The notes: generated from the sequence alone by a model not told the origin. A DNA stretch of 60,105 nucleotides from a virus (IMGVR_UViG_3300034027_000006:1-60105), one strand, 5' to 3'. Positions 48,961 through 58,088 are shown, counted from the stretch's first letter. Numbers and translations: made by a program.

Positions 48961-51900
48961 TTTTTATGACAGTTCAGATCATGGCAGCTAAATCGACAGA
49001 ACCCAAAAGACCATTGTTTAAGTCAGGCGATATAGTCTACTACCGCAACGGCAACAAATTTGAGCAGGCAACAGTAGATCAAGATCAGCCTTCACGCATG
49101 GCTAAAATTATCTGGATTTACTACAATCGCCCCGGCAATAGAAACCCGCATAAATTCAAGGCTTTTTTACAAGAGGTTTACACGGTCGCCGAGTATGAAG
49201 CCCTAAAAGATCAGCCAGTCGCAGCACTCTACAAAAAAGGCGACGCTCTGATATTGACTGAGGACGGCGAATCGTACCCGGTACGCTGCGAGCGAGATCA
49301 AATTTCAGCCAGTAGCGATCGGCTTTATGTAAGCGGTTATCACCTCGAAAACACTTGGGTAGATATCGCCAAGCTGTCACCAGCAGAGGAAGTCACACCA
49401 GCAGAGGAAGTCACACCAGCAGAGGAAGTCACACCAGCAGAGGAAGTAGCACCAGTCGCACCAGTCGCACCAGTCGCACCAGTCGCACAGACTAAAACAG
49501 TCAAGAAACTTTTTGAAAAAGGAGATCTAGCCTATTTAAAAACGCCTACAGATTACACCCCGGTGACTGTAACTATTAGCCAGCGACATAGCAAATCTAA
49601 AAAAATCGAGGTCTTATCCTTTGGTCGCAAGATCGACGTTCTAGTCAAAGACTTGATAACAGTTGCAAAATATCAAGAAATCACAGGCGATAATAGCCCT
49701 GTGCAATTAGACAAACCGCGCCGCTTATTTCAGGCGGGTGACTGGTGTTACTGGCAAGCTCGCCCCGGCAATGAACCCCACAACAAAAGGATCGTCAAAT
49801 GCGACCACAACCAGCACAAAAACGATCATATTGTCTGGGTTGTGGAACTTAAAGGCAATTGGCGCGATCGTTTTGGAGTCGATAGCAACTTACTCGGATT
49901 GATCACAGATCCGGCAAAGCTAGCCGAGCTAGACGCTAACGAGAAAGCGATCGAGGCAAGGGTAGACGAGATCAAGCGCAAGGAAGCAACAGACACAGAG
50001 GTAGCGCTCGCCGATGTTATTCCGATAGCAGAAACGGTCGCCGATGCTATCCCAGCAACCGAAACAGCGATCGCAGAGGTCGCAGCAGTTGCCGGCCCGC
50101 CTGAGTGCTACCCCGATGGCATCCGACGCGATAGCGCGATCGGGCGGATACGGGCTGAGGATGAGCGAGCCATTGCTGCAATGTTGAAAGCAGGCGATCG
50201 CCGTTGGTGGCGAGCAAGTGTCGGTAATTATCGATATGCTTGCGTAGAAAAAGACCAAAAAAGTCCAACCTCTAAAAAAGTTCAGATCTTGCACTGGCGC
50301 GACGATCGCCCCGGCGTTAGTCCCGAAGGCGTGGGCCCGGTTTGGGTAAACATCTCTGATCTACTGACAGAGGAGCAATATAAAGAACAAAAGCAGAATG
50401 AGGCTAAAAAGCGCGTTGAAGCTTTGTTACCTGCACGGGATGAGGAAACACCAGCCGAAAGCGTGACGGTAGCCTTCACGTCGCCGGAATCGTTCGCTAA
50501 AGTAATGTTGAAGGCTGGCAACAACGCCGGAGAGATTAGCCGACTGTGCGATCGATTGCTAGCCCTGCCAATGTTCGATAGAACTCGGATTAACGAGCGC
50601 ACAAAATTAACTCGCCTCGGCCCTTATAGTCGAGCGCTAGAGGCAGAGATCAAGCAATCAGGGTTTGAGCTTATTCGCCATACAAACGCGGTAGTCTGGC
50701 GAAGAAAAGACGGCAGCGAGCAGTTACGTCACTATTACTACAAGCTCGTCGGGCTGATGGATTATGACTGGGACGCTGACAACCAAAAAGCAGCCGAGAA
50801 AGTAATCGCAAAGCTAGACAATCAAGTCGCAAATATTGACAGCGAGACTTACATTAAGACTGTTGAGACTCTGCTATGGTTTGACGATCCGATAAAAGTT
50901 TTAGGCGGTCTAGTTGGCGCTAGCGGTCGCCGGATTGTGGAACTAATAACGCTCGGAAATTTCACCGAGATCGAGAATCAAACCGATCGAGTAGTGTTTC
51001 ACGGGCAAGCTAAAAAGCGAGATAAACCGAGCGATCCTTACGAGATTTATTTGCTCGGATGCACCGCTAAAGACTTTTTAGCTAAGCTTGATTTTGTGCG
51101 CGACAGTGATGAGATGAAAGCAGCCTATGAGGGTCTAGACCCCGATAGCTCTGATTTCTTAAAGAGACTATCAGATCGGCTGAGGGTGCAAGTCAATCGC
51201 GAGGCGGTCGGCCCTGCGTTTGAATGGCTACAAAGTCGCGAGGGTGAGGAGCGAGCAACAACTAAAACACTAAGATCGACTTGGGCTGCTGTTGTCACTA
51301 GCAAGTATTGCCCGCCAGAAACTAACCCGCTGCTGTTTACTAGCCGACTGCTCGGACACTTTACGGGGTCAGTTGAAAGCATGGCAGACACGCTGAACTA
51401 TATCGACAGCGTGGCCGCCAAGTCCGACGAGCCAAACTTAGAAAAAGTCGAAGAGGTTCAAAGATGGCAGAGCATTGTAGACGGAATAATAGTCAAGCAA
51501 CCTAACGCGACATCAGGAGTCGAAACAGCGACAGCAGAGACAATCCAAGATCCAACAGAAACAGAAGAGGAAGCAACGCCAGCGCTCGATTATGTTCAAT
51601 TTGTAGAAGATGAAGCGGGCGATCGTCACAAGCGCGATTTTTACGAGTCGCCAGTCTGGGCATCTCTTGCGATGCTCGAATATGGCGGAATCACCGGGAC
51701 TGTCGGCGAGTGCTGCAACGGATACGGGGCAATAAGCCGAATATTTCAAAAGGCAAATTATGCAGTCTGGACTAATGATATTGACCCGGAGAAACCCGCA
51801 GATCACCATATAGACGCAACTGTCGAGGAATTGTGGGACAGCTTACCTGATGCTGACTGGATTATCTCAAATCCACCTTACGGGAAGCTATCAGCCCCCA

Positions 51901-52661
51901 TCGTTATCAACGCTTTCAAAAAAGCCAAAAAAGGCATCGCAATGGTTTTAAAGATGAATTGGTGGGAGTTATGCCAAGATCGCAAGCAGTTCTTAAAAGA
52001 ACATCCACCAACAGGCTTTATAAACCTGCCGAGATATTGTTACCGCAAGGCTACCGCGACCGGGAAGTGGGCAACAGATGAAGCGCCGACAGTGATCTAT
52101 ATCTGGGATAAATCAATAACCCACGGGCTAACTCAAACGATACCTTTACCAGCCGACGAGCTTAGACTGTTTTATCGCACACCTGACGAAACACCAGAAC
52201 TCGAAAAAATCGAGACAGAGATAGCCGACATCATGGCTAAAAAGCTAGAGGCGGTCAAATCTGTCGAAGTCAAGCCGACTGTAACGATCGATGTGGCAGA
52301 AAGTAAACCAATCGAAACAATAAAAGCAACTAAAACCGAACCTGTAGAAACTGATCCGGCTTCAGTGCCGAAAGTAAGTCGAAAGGCGAAGGAAGTTAAG
52401 CCTAAAAAACCACGCTTAACGATGGAAGAAAAGCTCGAAAAAGTTAGCGAAAAAATGCGAGCTTTCTTAGAGAAAAATGCAGCGTTAGAGAAACCCGATC
52501 GCTGGTTTGTTAGTCAGAATATTATAGCCCGTGTCGCCGGAGTAGGTCACGATCTGGCTAACGAATGGCTTAACTTGAATAAGCCCTTACTTGACGCACA
52601 CAACCTCGGCTTAAACCGCTCGGAGCAAAACCGGGGGCGAAAATTCGAGAATCTAAATTAG
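48957..52661 (+). CDS. Protelomerase-like recombinase fused to N6-adenine DNA methyltransferase
   Basis: 1234 residues. (1) Five SH3-like repeats with the core L-F/Y/M-K-x-G-D (residues about 20-470), split by a P-A-E-E-V repeat linker. (2) About 500-830: a tyrosine recombinase resembling telomere resolvases: G-A-S-G-R-R-I-V-E-L (R658/R659), V-F-H-G-Q-A-K-K-R (K686/K687), K-T-L-R (R773), L-L-G-H (H801), L-N-Y-I-D (Y815). The G-R-R-x-x-E and G-Q-x-K-K-R boxes are typical of TelN/TelK/ResT. (3) About 895-1060: methyltransferase with G-E-C-C-N-G-Y-G and S-N-P-P-Y-G (972-976). (4) A helical C-terminal domain (about 1150-1234). Known resolvases cut a palindromic junction and reseal hairpins. The start may be 48957, 48966 or 48981. 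The recombinase call is strong; the resolvase subtype is inferred. Confidence 0.7.
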   Translation: MFFMTVQIMAAKSTEPKRPLFKSGDIVYYRNGNKFEQATVDQDQPSRMAKIIWIYYNRPGNRNPHKFKAFLQEVYTVAEYEALKDQPVAALYKKGDALILTEDGESYPVRCERDQISASSDRLYVSGYHLENTWVDIAKLSPAEEVTPAEEVTPAEEVTPAEEVAPVAPVAPVAPVAQTKTVKKLFEKGDLAYLKTPTDYTPVTVTISQRHSKSKKIEVLSFGRKIDVLVKDLITVAKYQEITGDNSPVQLDKPRRLFQAGDWCYWQARPGNEPHNKRIVKCDHNQHKNDHIVWVVELKGNWRDRFGVDSNLLGLITDPAKLAELDANEKAIEARVDEIKRKEATDTEVALADVIPIAETVADAIPATETAIAEVAAVAGPPECYPDGIRRDSAIGRIRAEDERAIAAMLKAGDRRWWRASVGNYRYACVEKDQKSPTSKKVQILHWRDDRPGVSPEGVGPVWVNISDLLTEEQYKEQKQNEAKKRVEALLPARDEETPAESVTVAFTSPESFAKVMLKAGNNAGEISRLCDRLLALPMFDRTRINERTKLTRLGPYSRALEAEIKQSGFELIRHTNAVVWRRKDGSEQLRHYYYKLVGLMDYDWDADNQKAAEKVIAKLDNQVANIDSETYIKTVETLLWFDDPIKVLGGLVGASGRRIVELITLGNFTEIENQTDRVVFHGQAKKRDKPSDPYEIYLLGCTAKDFLAKLDFVRDSDEMKAAYEGLDPDSSDFLKRLSDRLRVQVNREAVGPAFEWLQSREGEERATTKTLRSTWAAVVTSKYCPPETNPLLFTSRLLGHFTGSVESMADTLNYIDSVAAKSDEPNLEKVEEVQRWQSIVDGIIVKQPNATSGVETATAETIQDPTETEEEATPALDYVQFVEDEAGDRHKRDFYESPVWASLAMLEYGGITGTVGECCNGYGAISRIFQKANYAVWTNDIDPEKPADHHIDATVEELWDSLPDADWIISNPPYGKLSAPIVINAFKKAKKGIAMVLKMNWWELCQDRKQFLKEHPPTGFINLPRYCYRKATATGKWATDEAPTVIYIWDKSITHGLTQTIPLPADELRLFYRTPDETPELEKIETEIADIMAKKLEAVKSVEVKPTVTIDVAESKPIETIKATKTEPVETDPASVPKVSRKAKEVKPKKPRLTMEEKLEKVSEKMRAFLEKNAALEKPDRWFVSQNIIARVAGVGHDLANEWLNLNKPLLDAHNLGLNRSEQNRGRKFENLN
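49378..49486 (+). repeat. Coding minisatellite in the protelomerase-like gene
   Basis: About four 18-bp units (ACCAGCAGAGGAAGTCAC) encode repeated T-P-A-E-E-V, followed by four 9-bp units (ACCAGTCGC) encoding repeated A-P-V. This makes a flexible linker between the second and third SH3-like repeats and is prone to length variation. Confidence 0.85.
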
Positions 52662-52674
52662 CCCAAAAAAAATA

Positions 52675-52709
52675 TTATCCCGACATACTAGATATGTTGG
52701 GATAAGATA
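52675..52709 (+). promoter_or_regulatory. GGATAAG-box palindrome for the 52724 gene
   Basis: TTATCCCGACATA and TATGTTGGGATAA form an inverted repeat with one mismatch around CTAGA, 20 bases before the ATG at 52724. TAAGAT may act as -10. The arms are longer than in other copies. Confidence 0.65.
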
Positions 52710-52723
52710 ACCACAGAGGTATC

Positions 52724-53698
52724 ATGAGCGAATCACAGCAAGTCCTCGAACACATAAAAATTTTAGATCCTCTAGGGATCTATAGGTCTATGGATGAAGT
52801 GACGGCTAGAAACTTAAAACCTGAACATTATAAACAATGGCAACAGGTTCAAGCCCTTTTTAGCTACCTGCTAGAACTACACAACAGATCAACAAAGGAG
52901 AATACAAAAATGCCAGAATTAACACCGGATCAAGTTGATATTTTGTCAGAGATTGAAGAGACGATCCAAAAACTGACTACAATAGCTAGCCGAGTAGAAA
53001 GGGGTAAACCTATAGGTAGCTTATTGTCGATAAAGTCTAATCGACTAAATTATTTATTTGGTCGGTATCAAATGCGTTTAGATCTAGAGTCAAGCCTGGA
53101 ACCCCGCAAAACAGCCGAGGAAATTACATCCGAAGCGTTGAGAGCAGCCGAAAAACGCGAACTAGCCGCAGAAATCAAAAAACTGGAGGCTGAGAAAAAA
53201 GAGCTAGAGGCAGAGAGATCGCAGATAGAAGTAGAAAGGAAACAGTTAGAGGCAGAGCTAAGGGAGTTAGAATCGGAAATAGAAGGAGCCACCCCAGAGA
53301 GCGAAGAAGACTGGTTAAAACGTATAGGAGGGGAAAACACAGAGCAACAAATATCGAGAATCGTTGAGGAGTGCATAGAAAGAACTAAGAGAGCATACCC
53401 GGAGATCTGCAAAGCGTTTCAAGACATCAAAATCAATTATGTCTTTAAACCGTCTGATGAAGTCCCAACCGTGACAACCGAACAATTAATAGAAAATCAC
53501 GAGATCTGGGAAAAAGAACAAAGGGCTAAACGGTCAAAAAAAGCAGAGGAAGACGAGGCGAAAGACGATCGAATCTCTGTTGAATCACTAGCTAATATGT
53601 CAGCGGCTGACGCACTAGCACTCGATCCTAAACAGCACAAAAAATGGCTCGAAATACAGCGAGAGCGCTATAACTCTCAGTATGATGATTTTCAATAA
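52724..53698 (+). CDS. Coiled-coil protein, 324 aa
   Basis: 324 residues with a long, highly charged coiled coil (about 130-190; repeated L-E-A-E-x-K-x-L-E/Q). Similar motifs L-K-P-E-H-Y-K-Q-W-Q-Q-V-Q (near 30) and L-D-P-K-Q-H-K-K-W-L-E-I-Q (near 305) occur at both ends. No catalytic motif. A structural early protein or partition-type filament partner is possible. Ends at a strong bidirectional terminator. Confidence 0.6.
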   Translation: MSESQQVLEHIKILDPLGIYRSMDEVTARNLKPEHYKQWQQVQALFSYLLELHNRSTKENTKMPELTPDQVDILSEIEETIQKLTTIASRVERGKPIGSLLSIKSNRLNYLFGRYQMRLDLESSLEPRKTAEEITSEALRAAEKRELAAEIKKLEAEKKELEAERSQIEVERKQLEAELRELESEIEGATPESEEDWLKRIGGENTEQQISRIVEECIERTKRAYPEICKAFQDIKINYVFKPSDEVPTVTTEQLIENHEIWEKEQRAKRSKKAEEDEAKDDRISVESLANMSAADALALDPKQHKKWLEIQRERYNSQYDDFQ

Positions 53699-53703
53699 TT
53701 GAC

Positions 53704-53748
53704 AAGTAAATAGCCGTAGCGTTTGCCAATCGCTACGGCTATTTACTT
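53704..53748. terminator. Long symmetric stem-loop between convergent genes
   Basis: A perfect 18-bp stem: AAGTAAATAGCCGTAGCG (53704-53721), 9-nt loop, and its complement (53731-53748). It separates the genes ending at 53698 (plus) and 53760 (minus). It has no long T-tract but is much more stable than the other terminators. Confidence 0.75.
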
Positions 53749-53759
53749 AGTAGGAAGCT

Positions 53760-54821
53760 TTAACGATCGGTTGCAAGTTCTGCCGACATACTCCAACAAA
53801 AAACAATCTCTCGAACAATCTGGAAAAACCGCCCGTCTAGATTAGATTCCTCGCGCTGCTCGTCGGTACTATAAAAAGCCTGGGTGAGGTGATCGACGGC
53901 TTCAGTAACTGCACTCGAATAGTCTAGGCGGGTAGCACTGTTAAGAAAGTCAGACAAGTCTAGAGGCGGTTGGCTTAAAGATACCTCAATCGGGCGAGCA
54001 AAATTTTGAGCTAGGTAGCCTTTAAAACGTCTTACTTTCCCCATCATTTTTAAGGCTTCTAGCTCCTCAAAAAATGCGTTAAACTCTGCTAGTCGTTCAG
54101 CCGCCTGCTCGCGATAGACTGGCAAAATTCTGTAGTATTCCTCGACAAGTGGATTAGATTTATCGGCACGATCTAACGCGGGCGAGGTTTGAAGTTCGCC
54201 GCCTGCTGCCTTCTTTTGTCGTGCCAACCTGCGAGCGTTTTTAGCTTGTCGCCTGCCGCTAGCGTTCGATACTGACTGGCTAGTCAATGGCTGGCCGATG
54301 TCTACCCCATCCGCCACCAAGCAAGCAAGATCATTTTTAGCGCCTGGTATATTCTGGGCCGCTTCCTCTTTAACCCAGTTGATATATTGCCGCTCGTCAA
54401 AGCTAGGATTCTTAGCCGCCGCCCAATCAAGCCAAGCGCGAGTAAAAGTCGGTGGCTCGACATCATTGACAGCGATAGCACTTGCAGCGGCTGTCGATGC
54501 CTCCATCTGGACTTGTTCGTTATCGGCTCCGAGTCTTTCTGCCTTCGATTCTGCGATCGCTGTCACTAACTCATCAGGAAGTGGATCGCCCGGTTGATGC
54601 GTGGCCGGTAGCCCTAAAACTTCATTAGCCCAAGATTGCTCGGACTGTTCAGCCGACGAGTTAACGCCGATAGTGATGCGTAGCTCCTGCACTCTCTGAT
54701 TAACCATACTGATCACCCAATCTTTTAATTGTTCTGGCACTCTGACCGGGGCCGTTTTATAGCCCTCCCACTTCGGGACGTTTGGGATCAAATTGTCTAA
54801 GGAAGCGGCGGCAATACTCAT
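53760..54821 (-). CDS. Hypothetical protein, 353 aa
   Basis: 353 residues. V-R-V-P-E-Q-L-K-D-W-V near the N-terminus recalls the strand-helix start of ribbon-helix-helix proteins, and a basic patch (G-R-R-Q-A-K-N-A-R-R-L-A-R-Q-K-K) lies at the centre. The C-terminal half is helical. It forms a minus-strand pair with the ribbon-helix-helix gene 54883-55068. A repressor or partition role is possible; nothing more specific can be said. Confidence 0.5.
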   Translation of the reverse strand: MSIAAASLDNLIPNVPKWEGYKTAPVRVPEQLKDWVISMVNQRVQELRITIGVNSSAEQSEQSWANEVLGLPATHQPGDPLPDELVTAIAESKAERLGADNEQVQMEASTAAASAIAVNDVEPPTFTRAWLDWAAAKNPSFDERQYINWVKEEAAQNIPGAKNDLACLVADGVDIGQPLTSQSVSNASGRRQAKNARRLARQKKAAGGELQTSPALDRADKSNPLVEEYYRILPVYREQAAERLAEFNAFFEELEALKMMGKVRRFKGYLAQNFARPIEVSLSQPPLDLSDFLNSATRLDYSSAVTEAVDHLTQAFYSTDEQREESNLDGRFFQIVREIVFCWSMSAELATDR

Positions 54822-54882
54822 AAAACCTTAAATCCCGATCAAAACACCAATTCGCAGATCATACACCCCCACAAAGTCCGAG

Positions 54883-55068
54883 TCAAGTCTCGGACTTGCT
54901 GGCATCCTCCTGAACACTGGAATAATGCAGCTTAGCATACTCGGCAATAAAAGCTTTTATCCGAGGGATTAATTCAACTGGTACGCGGATCGATTCCGTC
55001 TTGATACCGGGCCCGTATTTAGCTTTACCCGGTCTAAGATTCTTGATCGAGTTTTTGTGTACTGGCAT
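54883..55068 (-). CDS. Ribbon-helix-helix-like protein, 61 aa
   Basis: 61 residues. Basic N-terminus, then T-E-S-I-R-V-P-V-E-L-I-P-R-I-K-A-F-I-A-E-Y-A-K-L: strand plus helix of a short ribbon-helix-helix protein. The 3' end overlaps an AAGTCCGAG...CTCGGACTT palindrome (54875-54899) that may serve as terminator. It is a candidate regulator of the plasmid region, with the 353-aa protein next to it. Confidence 0.55.
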   Translation of the reverse strand: MPVHKNSIKNLRPGKAKYGPGIKTESIRVPVELIPRIKAFIAEYAKLHYSSVQEDASKSET

Positions 55069-55213
55069 AGGTTAACGTCTCCTGTTCGCCGGATTTGAGG
55101 TCATGGCGGCTATGGTATGAGCAAATATAGCCCAAGTCAAGGCACGATCGCCGAAAACCTTGAGAACGAGCGATCGCAGCGCTCTAAGGCTAAGCTCGCA
55201 AAAAAATATTTTC

Positions 55214-55250
55214 GATCTTGTCCTGTTTTTTGCAGGATAAGATGATATAT
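55214..55250 (+). promoter_or_regulatory. GGATAAG-box promoter for the 55287 gene
   Basis: ATCTTGTCCTG (55214-55224) and CAGGATAAGAT (55232-55242) are inverted with one mismatch, followed by TATATT (55245-55250). The rest of the gap 55069-55286 shows no gene. Confidence 0.75.
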
Positions 55251-55286
55251 TGAAATTGTCCACAGTTGACCCACCGAAAAACAATC

Positions 55287-55943
55287 ATGATTGACACCAT
55301 AAAGGCAAACCACGACGGGCAAGGCAATTTTGAGTCTCGCAGCTATAAAATAGAGCGCTTATTTGATGCTGAGGCTAAGCCATCTCACGAGTATCTGAAA
55401 TTAACCCAATCAGTGAAAGGCGATTATTCTGTCGGGGTTTTTAACTCGATAACAGGTACGTCTTATTACACAACCTTTCACGATAATTACGCGGCGGCTT
55501 ATTACACTTTCAAGACAAAGGCGATCGAAAGAAACGGCGGCAACGATCTCTATAAAAGTCAATACGGCGAGACTCGCGAAGAAAGGCAGCAAGCGCTCGG
55601 CCTCTACTTCGATCGGCTTTGTTACAACGGTCGATCTATAACTGAATTCGAGGATTTTTACGTCGGCAGTTACACCAGTCGGCTTCAATTTATCCACAAT
55701 GGTTTACTCAGTGCCTTTGCAGCCTCTGACTTTCCTAGCCTTAAAGTAAGGTATACCGATTTAGACTTCAAAAAGATAGAGGATCGATGGTTCGATGAAG
55801 TATCGGGCGATCTGACTGATATCGCAATAGAGAGAGCGTCCGGCATCGTTTACCATATCTACCAGATCCCCAAAAACCGAGCTATAGAGCTAGGGAATAA
55901 CGAGAAAGAATCAAGTAAGTTATTTGACATACTAGGAACCTAG
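55287..55943 (+). CDS. Hypothetical protein, 218 aa
   Basis: I choose the ATG at 55287 (M-I-D-T-I-K) rather than the TTG at 55266. 218 residues, mixed, with many aromatic residues (A-A-A-Y-Y-T-F-K-T-K, L-Y-F-D-R-L-C-Y-N). No family recognised. It is a single-gene transcription unit with box promoter (55214) and terminator (55968). Confidence 0.6.
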   Translation: MIDTIKANHDGQGNFESRSYKIERLFDAEAKPSHEYLKLTQSVKGDYSVGVFNSITGTSYYTTFHDNYAAAYYTFKTKAIERNGGNDLYKSQYGETREERQQALGLYFDRLCYNGRSITEFEDFYVGSYTSRLQFIHNGLLSAFAASDFPSLKVRYTDLDFKKIEDRWFDEVSGDLTDIAIERASGIVYHIYQIPKNRAIELGNNEKESSKLFDILGT

Positions 55944-55967
55944 AGCGCGAAATAAGAAGTAGCCAGA

Positions 55968-55992
55968 AGCCCCGCAGATAGGGGCTTTTTTA
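55968..55992 (+). terminator. Terminator of the 55287 gene
   Basis: AAGCCCC, 7-nt loop, GGGGCTT with T6. Confidence 0.85.
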
Positions 55993-56020
55993 ATTGGCAA
56001 GTAAAGTTTAAAAAAGTTTT

Positions 56021-56058
56021 CGATCCTATCCTGAGTTTCTGGGATAAGATGGTATAGT
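56021..56058 (+). promoter_or_regulatory. GGATAAG-box promoter for the 56096 gene
   Basis: GATCCTATCCTGAG, short centre, CTGGGATAAGATGG, then TATAGT (56053-56058). The -10 overlaps an in-frame GTG at 56057, which argues for the ATG at 56096 as the true start. Confidence 0.75.
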
Positions 56059-56095
56059 GGAAGAGACAGGACAAAAAAAACAAAGCGAATCAATT

Positions 56096-57562
56096 ATGCC
56101 TTATCGTGAAATCCTCGAAAGAATTGCTCGCGCCATCGCAAAAAATCACGGTTTCGACTACACCGGATCGGATATGTTGGCGATACAATCCCCGCGAGCA
56201 TACTTGTACACATCCGACGCTGAAGTCGCTTTAGAAGTAATCGATCAATACCTCGGAGAACACGAGATCGGGTTTGCAGATCTAAAGGTTCCCAGAGATA
56301 ACGTAACGCCTGTGACGCCTACTTCGGCTAGCCAATCAGATCAGGTTTTCCCAACTTGGGAGCAACTGACAGAATGGGTAGAAAAACTTTACAAATTCTG
56401 GAATTGTGACGCGAGCGATCGTTTCTTGTGTGAACAATACGAACTCGACAGAAAGGAGGCTTTAAGGGCTTACTTAAACCCAGAGGAATTAAGCGCTTTT
56501 TATGACCACTTAACTACTCGCGCCAAACACTTACACGAGACAACCTCAAGAGGTGATATCGACAAACTGACCTTATGTATTGTCAGAATGTTAAACCCTT
56601 ACCCCAACAAAATCGAGGTCAAGCTTTATTTTAACGATGAGATGATCTGCGTTGGTGGCAAATGCTGCGACCACTGGGCAACTAGCCACGGCGGACGCTA
56701 CACCCGCGAGATTAATTGCGTTATTCCGACAGGACTAAACCCGATTCTAATGTCATTAACCGAGATATTGCAGCATGGTAAAGACGCATCGATCGAAGTT
56801 TGGCAAGCGCCACAAGTCGAACCGGAAAAACCGAAAAACGCAACAAAAACAAAACCTACCGAGCAGTCAAGGATAGAGTTGTATAAAAACGGCAAATTGC
56901 TAGAGGTACAGCTTTACTTTGACTCTGGCGATATCTGCCTCGGAGTGCATGGCAAAAATTTTCTAATCAGTTATAAAGGTATGTTCGCTTACTCTTGGGC
57001 GGGTTACATCAAAACAGGCTTTAACCCGATTGGTAAGCATATCGAGGCAATTGGCGCGGACGGTACACACAAGACGCTTAGACCAGAAAAAAGACCGCAA
57101 CATACCCATTACAAATCGCTTACAAAATCCGAGCGAGAGCTACTTAATTGCTTTGTAGGACGCGAAATCGAGTTTGAGCGCTTCCGAGTCATTAAGCGAC
57201 ACTTGCTAGAGGTTGAAGGCTTTAAGGTTGGCGGGCTAATTTCTAGTCAGTCAGATTGCAAGGGCTGGTTTGTAACCGCTGGCAAGGATAAGGCCGCGCT
57301 GTTTTGGACTCCCTCGAATGGCTGGCAAATTGAGCCGAGACACAATCAAACTGAGTTAACCGGAGCGTTTGAAGGTTACGACTTAATCGAGGCTCTAGAG
57401 GCTAACAATATCGAGGTCAACGGAGTATCGGCTAATGACTGGAATAACGCCCGCGACGAGGAAGCCGAGGCCGAGGCGGTTGCCCTACAAATGAAAGAAG
57501 CCAAAAAAACCACGAAAAAACAGCCTGTGTTAGATATCCCGTGGGTTGATCTTCAGAAGTAG
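56096..57562 (+). CDS. Hypothetical early protein, 488 aa, with two copies of a repeated domain
   Basis: From the ATG at 56096 (M-P-Y-R-E-I-L). Two copies of a domain: K-I-E-V-K-L-Y-F-N-D-E-M-I-C-V-G-G ... T-G-L-N-P-I (about 170-220) and L-E-V-Q-L-Y-F-D-S-G-D-I-C-L-G ... T-G-F-N-P-I-G-K (about 270-330); a third is in the 58089 gene. The pattern 'V-x-L-Y-F-D-x-x-x-I-C-L-G ... G-F-N-P-I/V-G-K' is not one I know. The C-terminal region is helical with acidic and basic tails. Role unknown. Confidence 0.6.
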   Translation: MPYREILERIARAIAKNHGFDYTGSDMLAIQSPRAYLYTSDAEVALEVIDQYLGEHEIGFADLKVPRDNVTPVTPTSASQSDQVFPTWEQLTEWVEKLYKFWNCDASDRFLCEQYELDRKEALRAYLNPEELSAFYDHLTTRAKHLHETTSRGDIDKLTLCIVRMLNPYPNKIEVKLYFNDEMICVGGKCCDHWATSHGGRYTREINCVIPTGLNPILMSLTEILQHGKDASIEVWQAPQVEPEKPKNATKTKPTEQSRIELYKNGKLLEVQLYFDSGDICLGVHGKNFLISYKGMFAYSWAGYIKTGFNPIGKHIEAIGADGTHKTLRPEKRPQHTHYKSLTKSERELLNCFVGREIEFERFRVIKRHLLEVEGFKVGGLISSQSDCKGWFVTAGKDKAALFWTPSNGWQIEPRHNQTELTGAFEGYDLIEALEANNIEVNGVSANDWNNARDEEAEAEAVALQMKEAKKTTKKQPVLDIPWVDLQK

Positions 57563-57583
57563 ATAACACGCCTCAAATCGCAA

Positions 57584-57607
57584 AATAGCCTCGCTCGCGG
57601 GGCTATT
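57584..57607 (+). terminator. Terminator-like stem after the 56096 gene
   Basis: AATAGCC, GC-rich loop, GGCTATT; no clear T-tract, so weaker. Confidence 0.5.
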
Positions 57608-57635
57608 CACAAACCTAACAACCTTACCTAAAATA

Positions 57636-57923
57636 ATGTCAAAAATTCAAGACAGGCCCGATAATCATTTGATCGCTACTATGCTCTGTATCAGCTTAGA
57701 AGCACGGCGAATCACAAATCATCTACAAGCGGTAGCCCCTGAGAATAAATCTAAGCTCAAAAGACTGCAAGGCGAGGACGCCAAAATTGGGGCTAATCCT
57801 AGGCAGTGGATCGAAACTTGGATCAAGATGACTAGAGAGCGACTAGACAAAATTGAGCAGCTAGTTAGCGAAGTTTGGCCAGACAAGCCACAGGAAGAAA
57901 ACGACGAGATAGAAGACAGTTAA
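57636..57923 (+). CDS. Hypothetical protein, 95 aa
   Basis: Not recognised. 95 residues, helical (L-I-A-T-M-L-C-I-S-L-E-A-R-R-I-T-N-H-L; T-R-E-R-L-D-K-I-E-Q-L-V) with an acidic tail. No box promoter; probably read through from the 56096 gene. A strong terminator follows at 57951. Confidence 0.6.
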   Translation: MSKIQDRPDNHLIATMLCISLEARRITNHLQAVAPENKSKLKRLQGEDAKIGANPRQWIETWIKMTRERLDKIEQLVSEVWPDKPQEENDEIEDS

Positions 57924-57950
57924 AAAACTAACCCGTGTCAACGCTTCAGC

Positions 57951-57975
57951 CAGCCCCGATCGCGGGGCTGTTTCT
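57951..57975 (+). terminator. Terminator after the 57636 gene
   Basis: CAGCCCCG, ATCG loop, CGGGGCTG, TTTCT. Confidence 0.75.
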
Positions 57976-58018
57976 ATTGTGGCTACCATGCCAACCGCGA
58001 GAGGTAAAAAAAACTTTT

Positions 58019-58056
58019 TGATGTTATCCTGAGAATTCAGGATAGGATGGTATACT
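58019..58056 (+). promoter_or_regulatory. GGATAAG-box promoter for the 58089 gene
   Basis: GATGTTATCCTG, AGAATT centre, CAGGATAGGATGG and TATACT (58051-58056) as -10; the ATG is 33 bases further. Confidence 0.8.
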
Positions 58057-58088
58057 AGAATAGACGGACAAACAAAGCGAGCAAAAAA

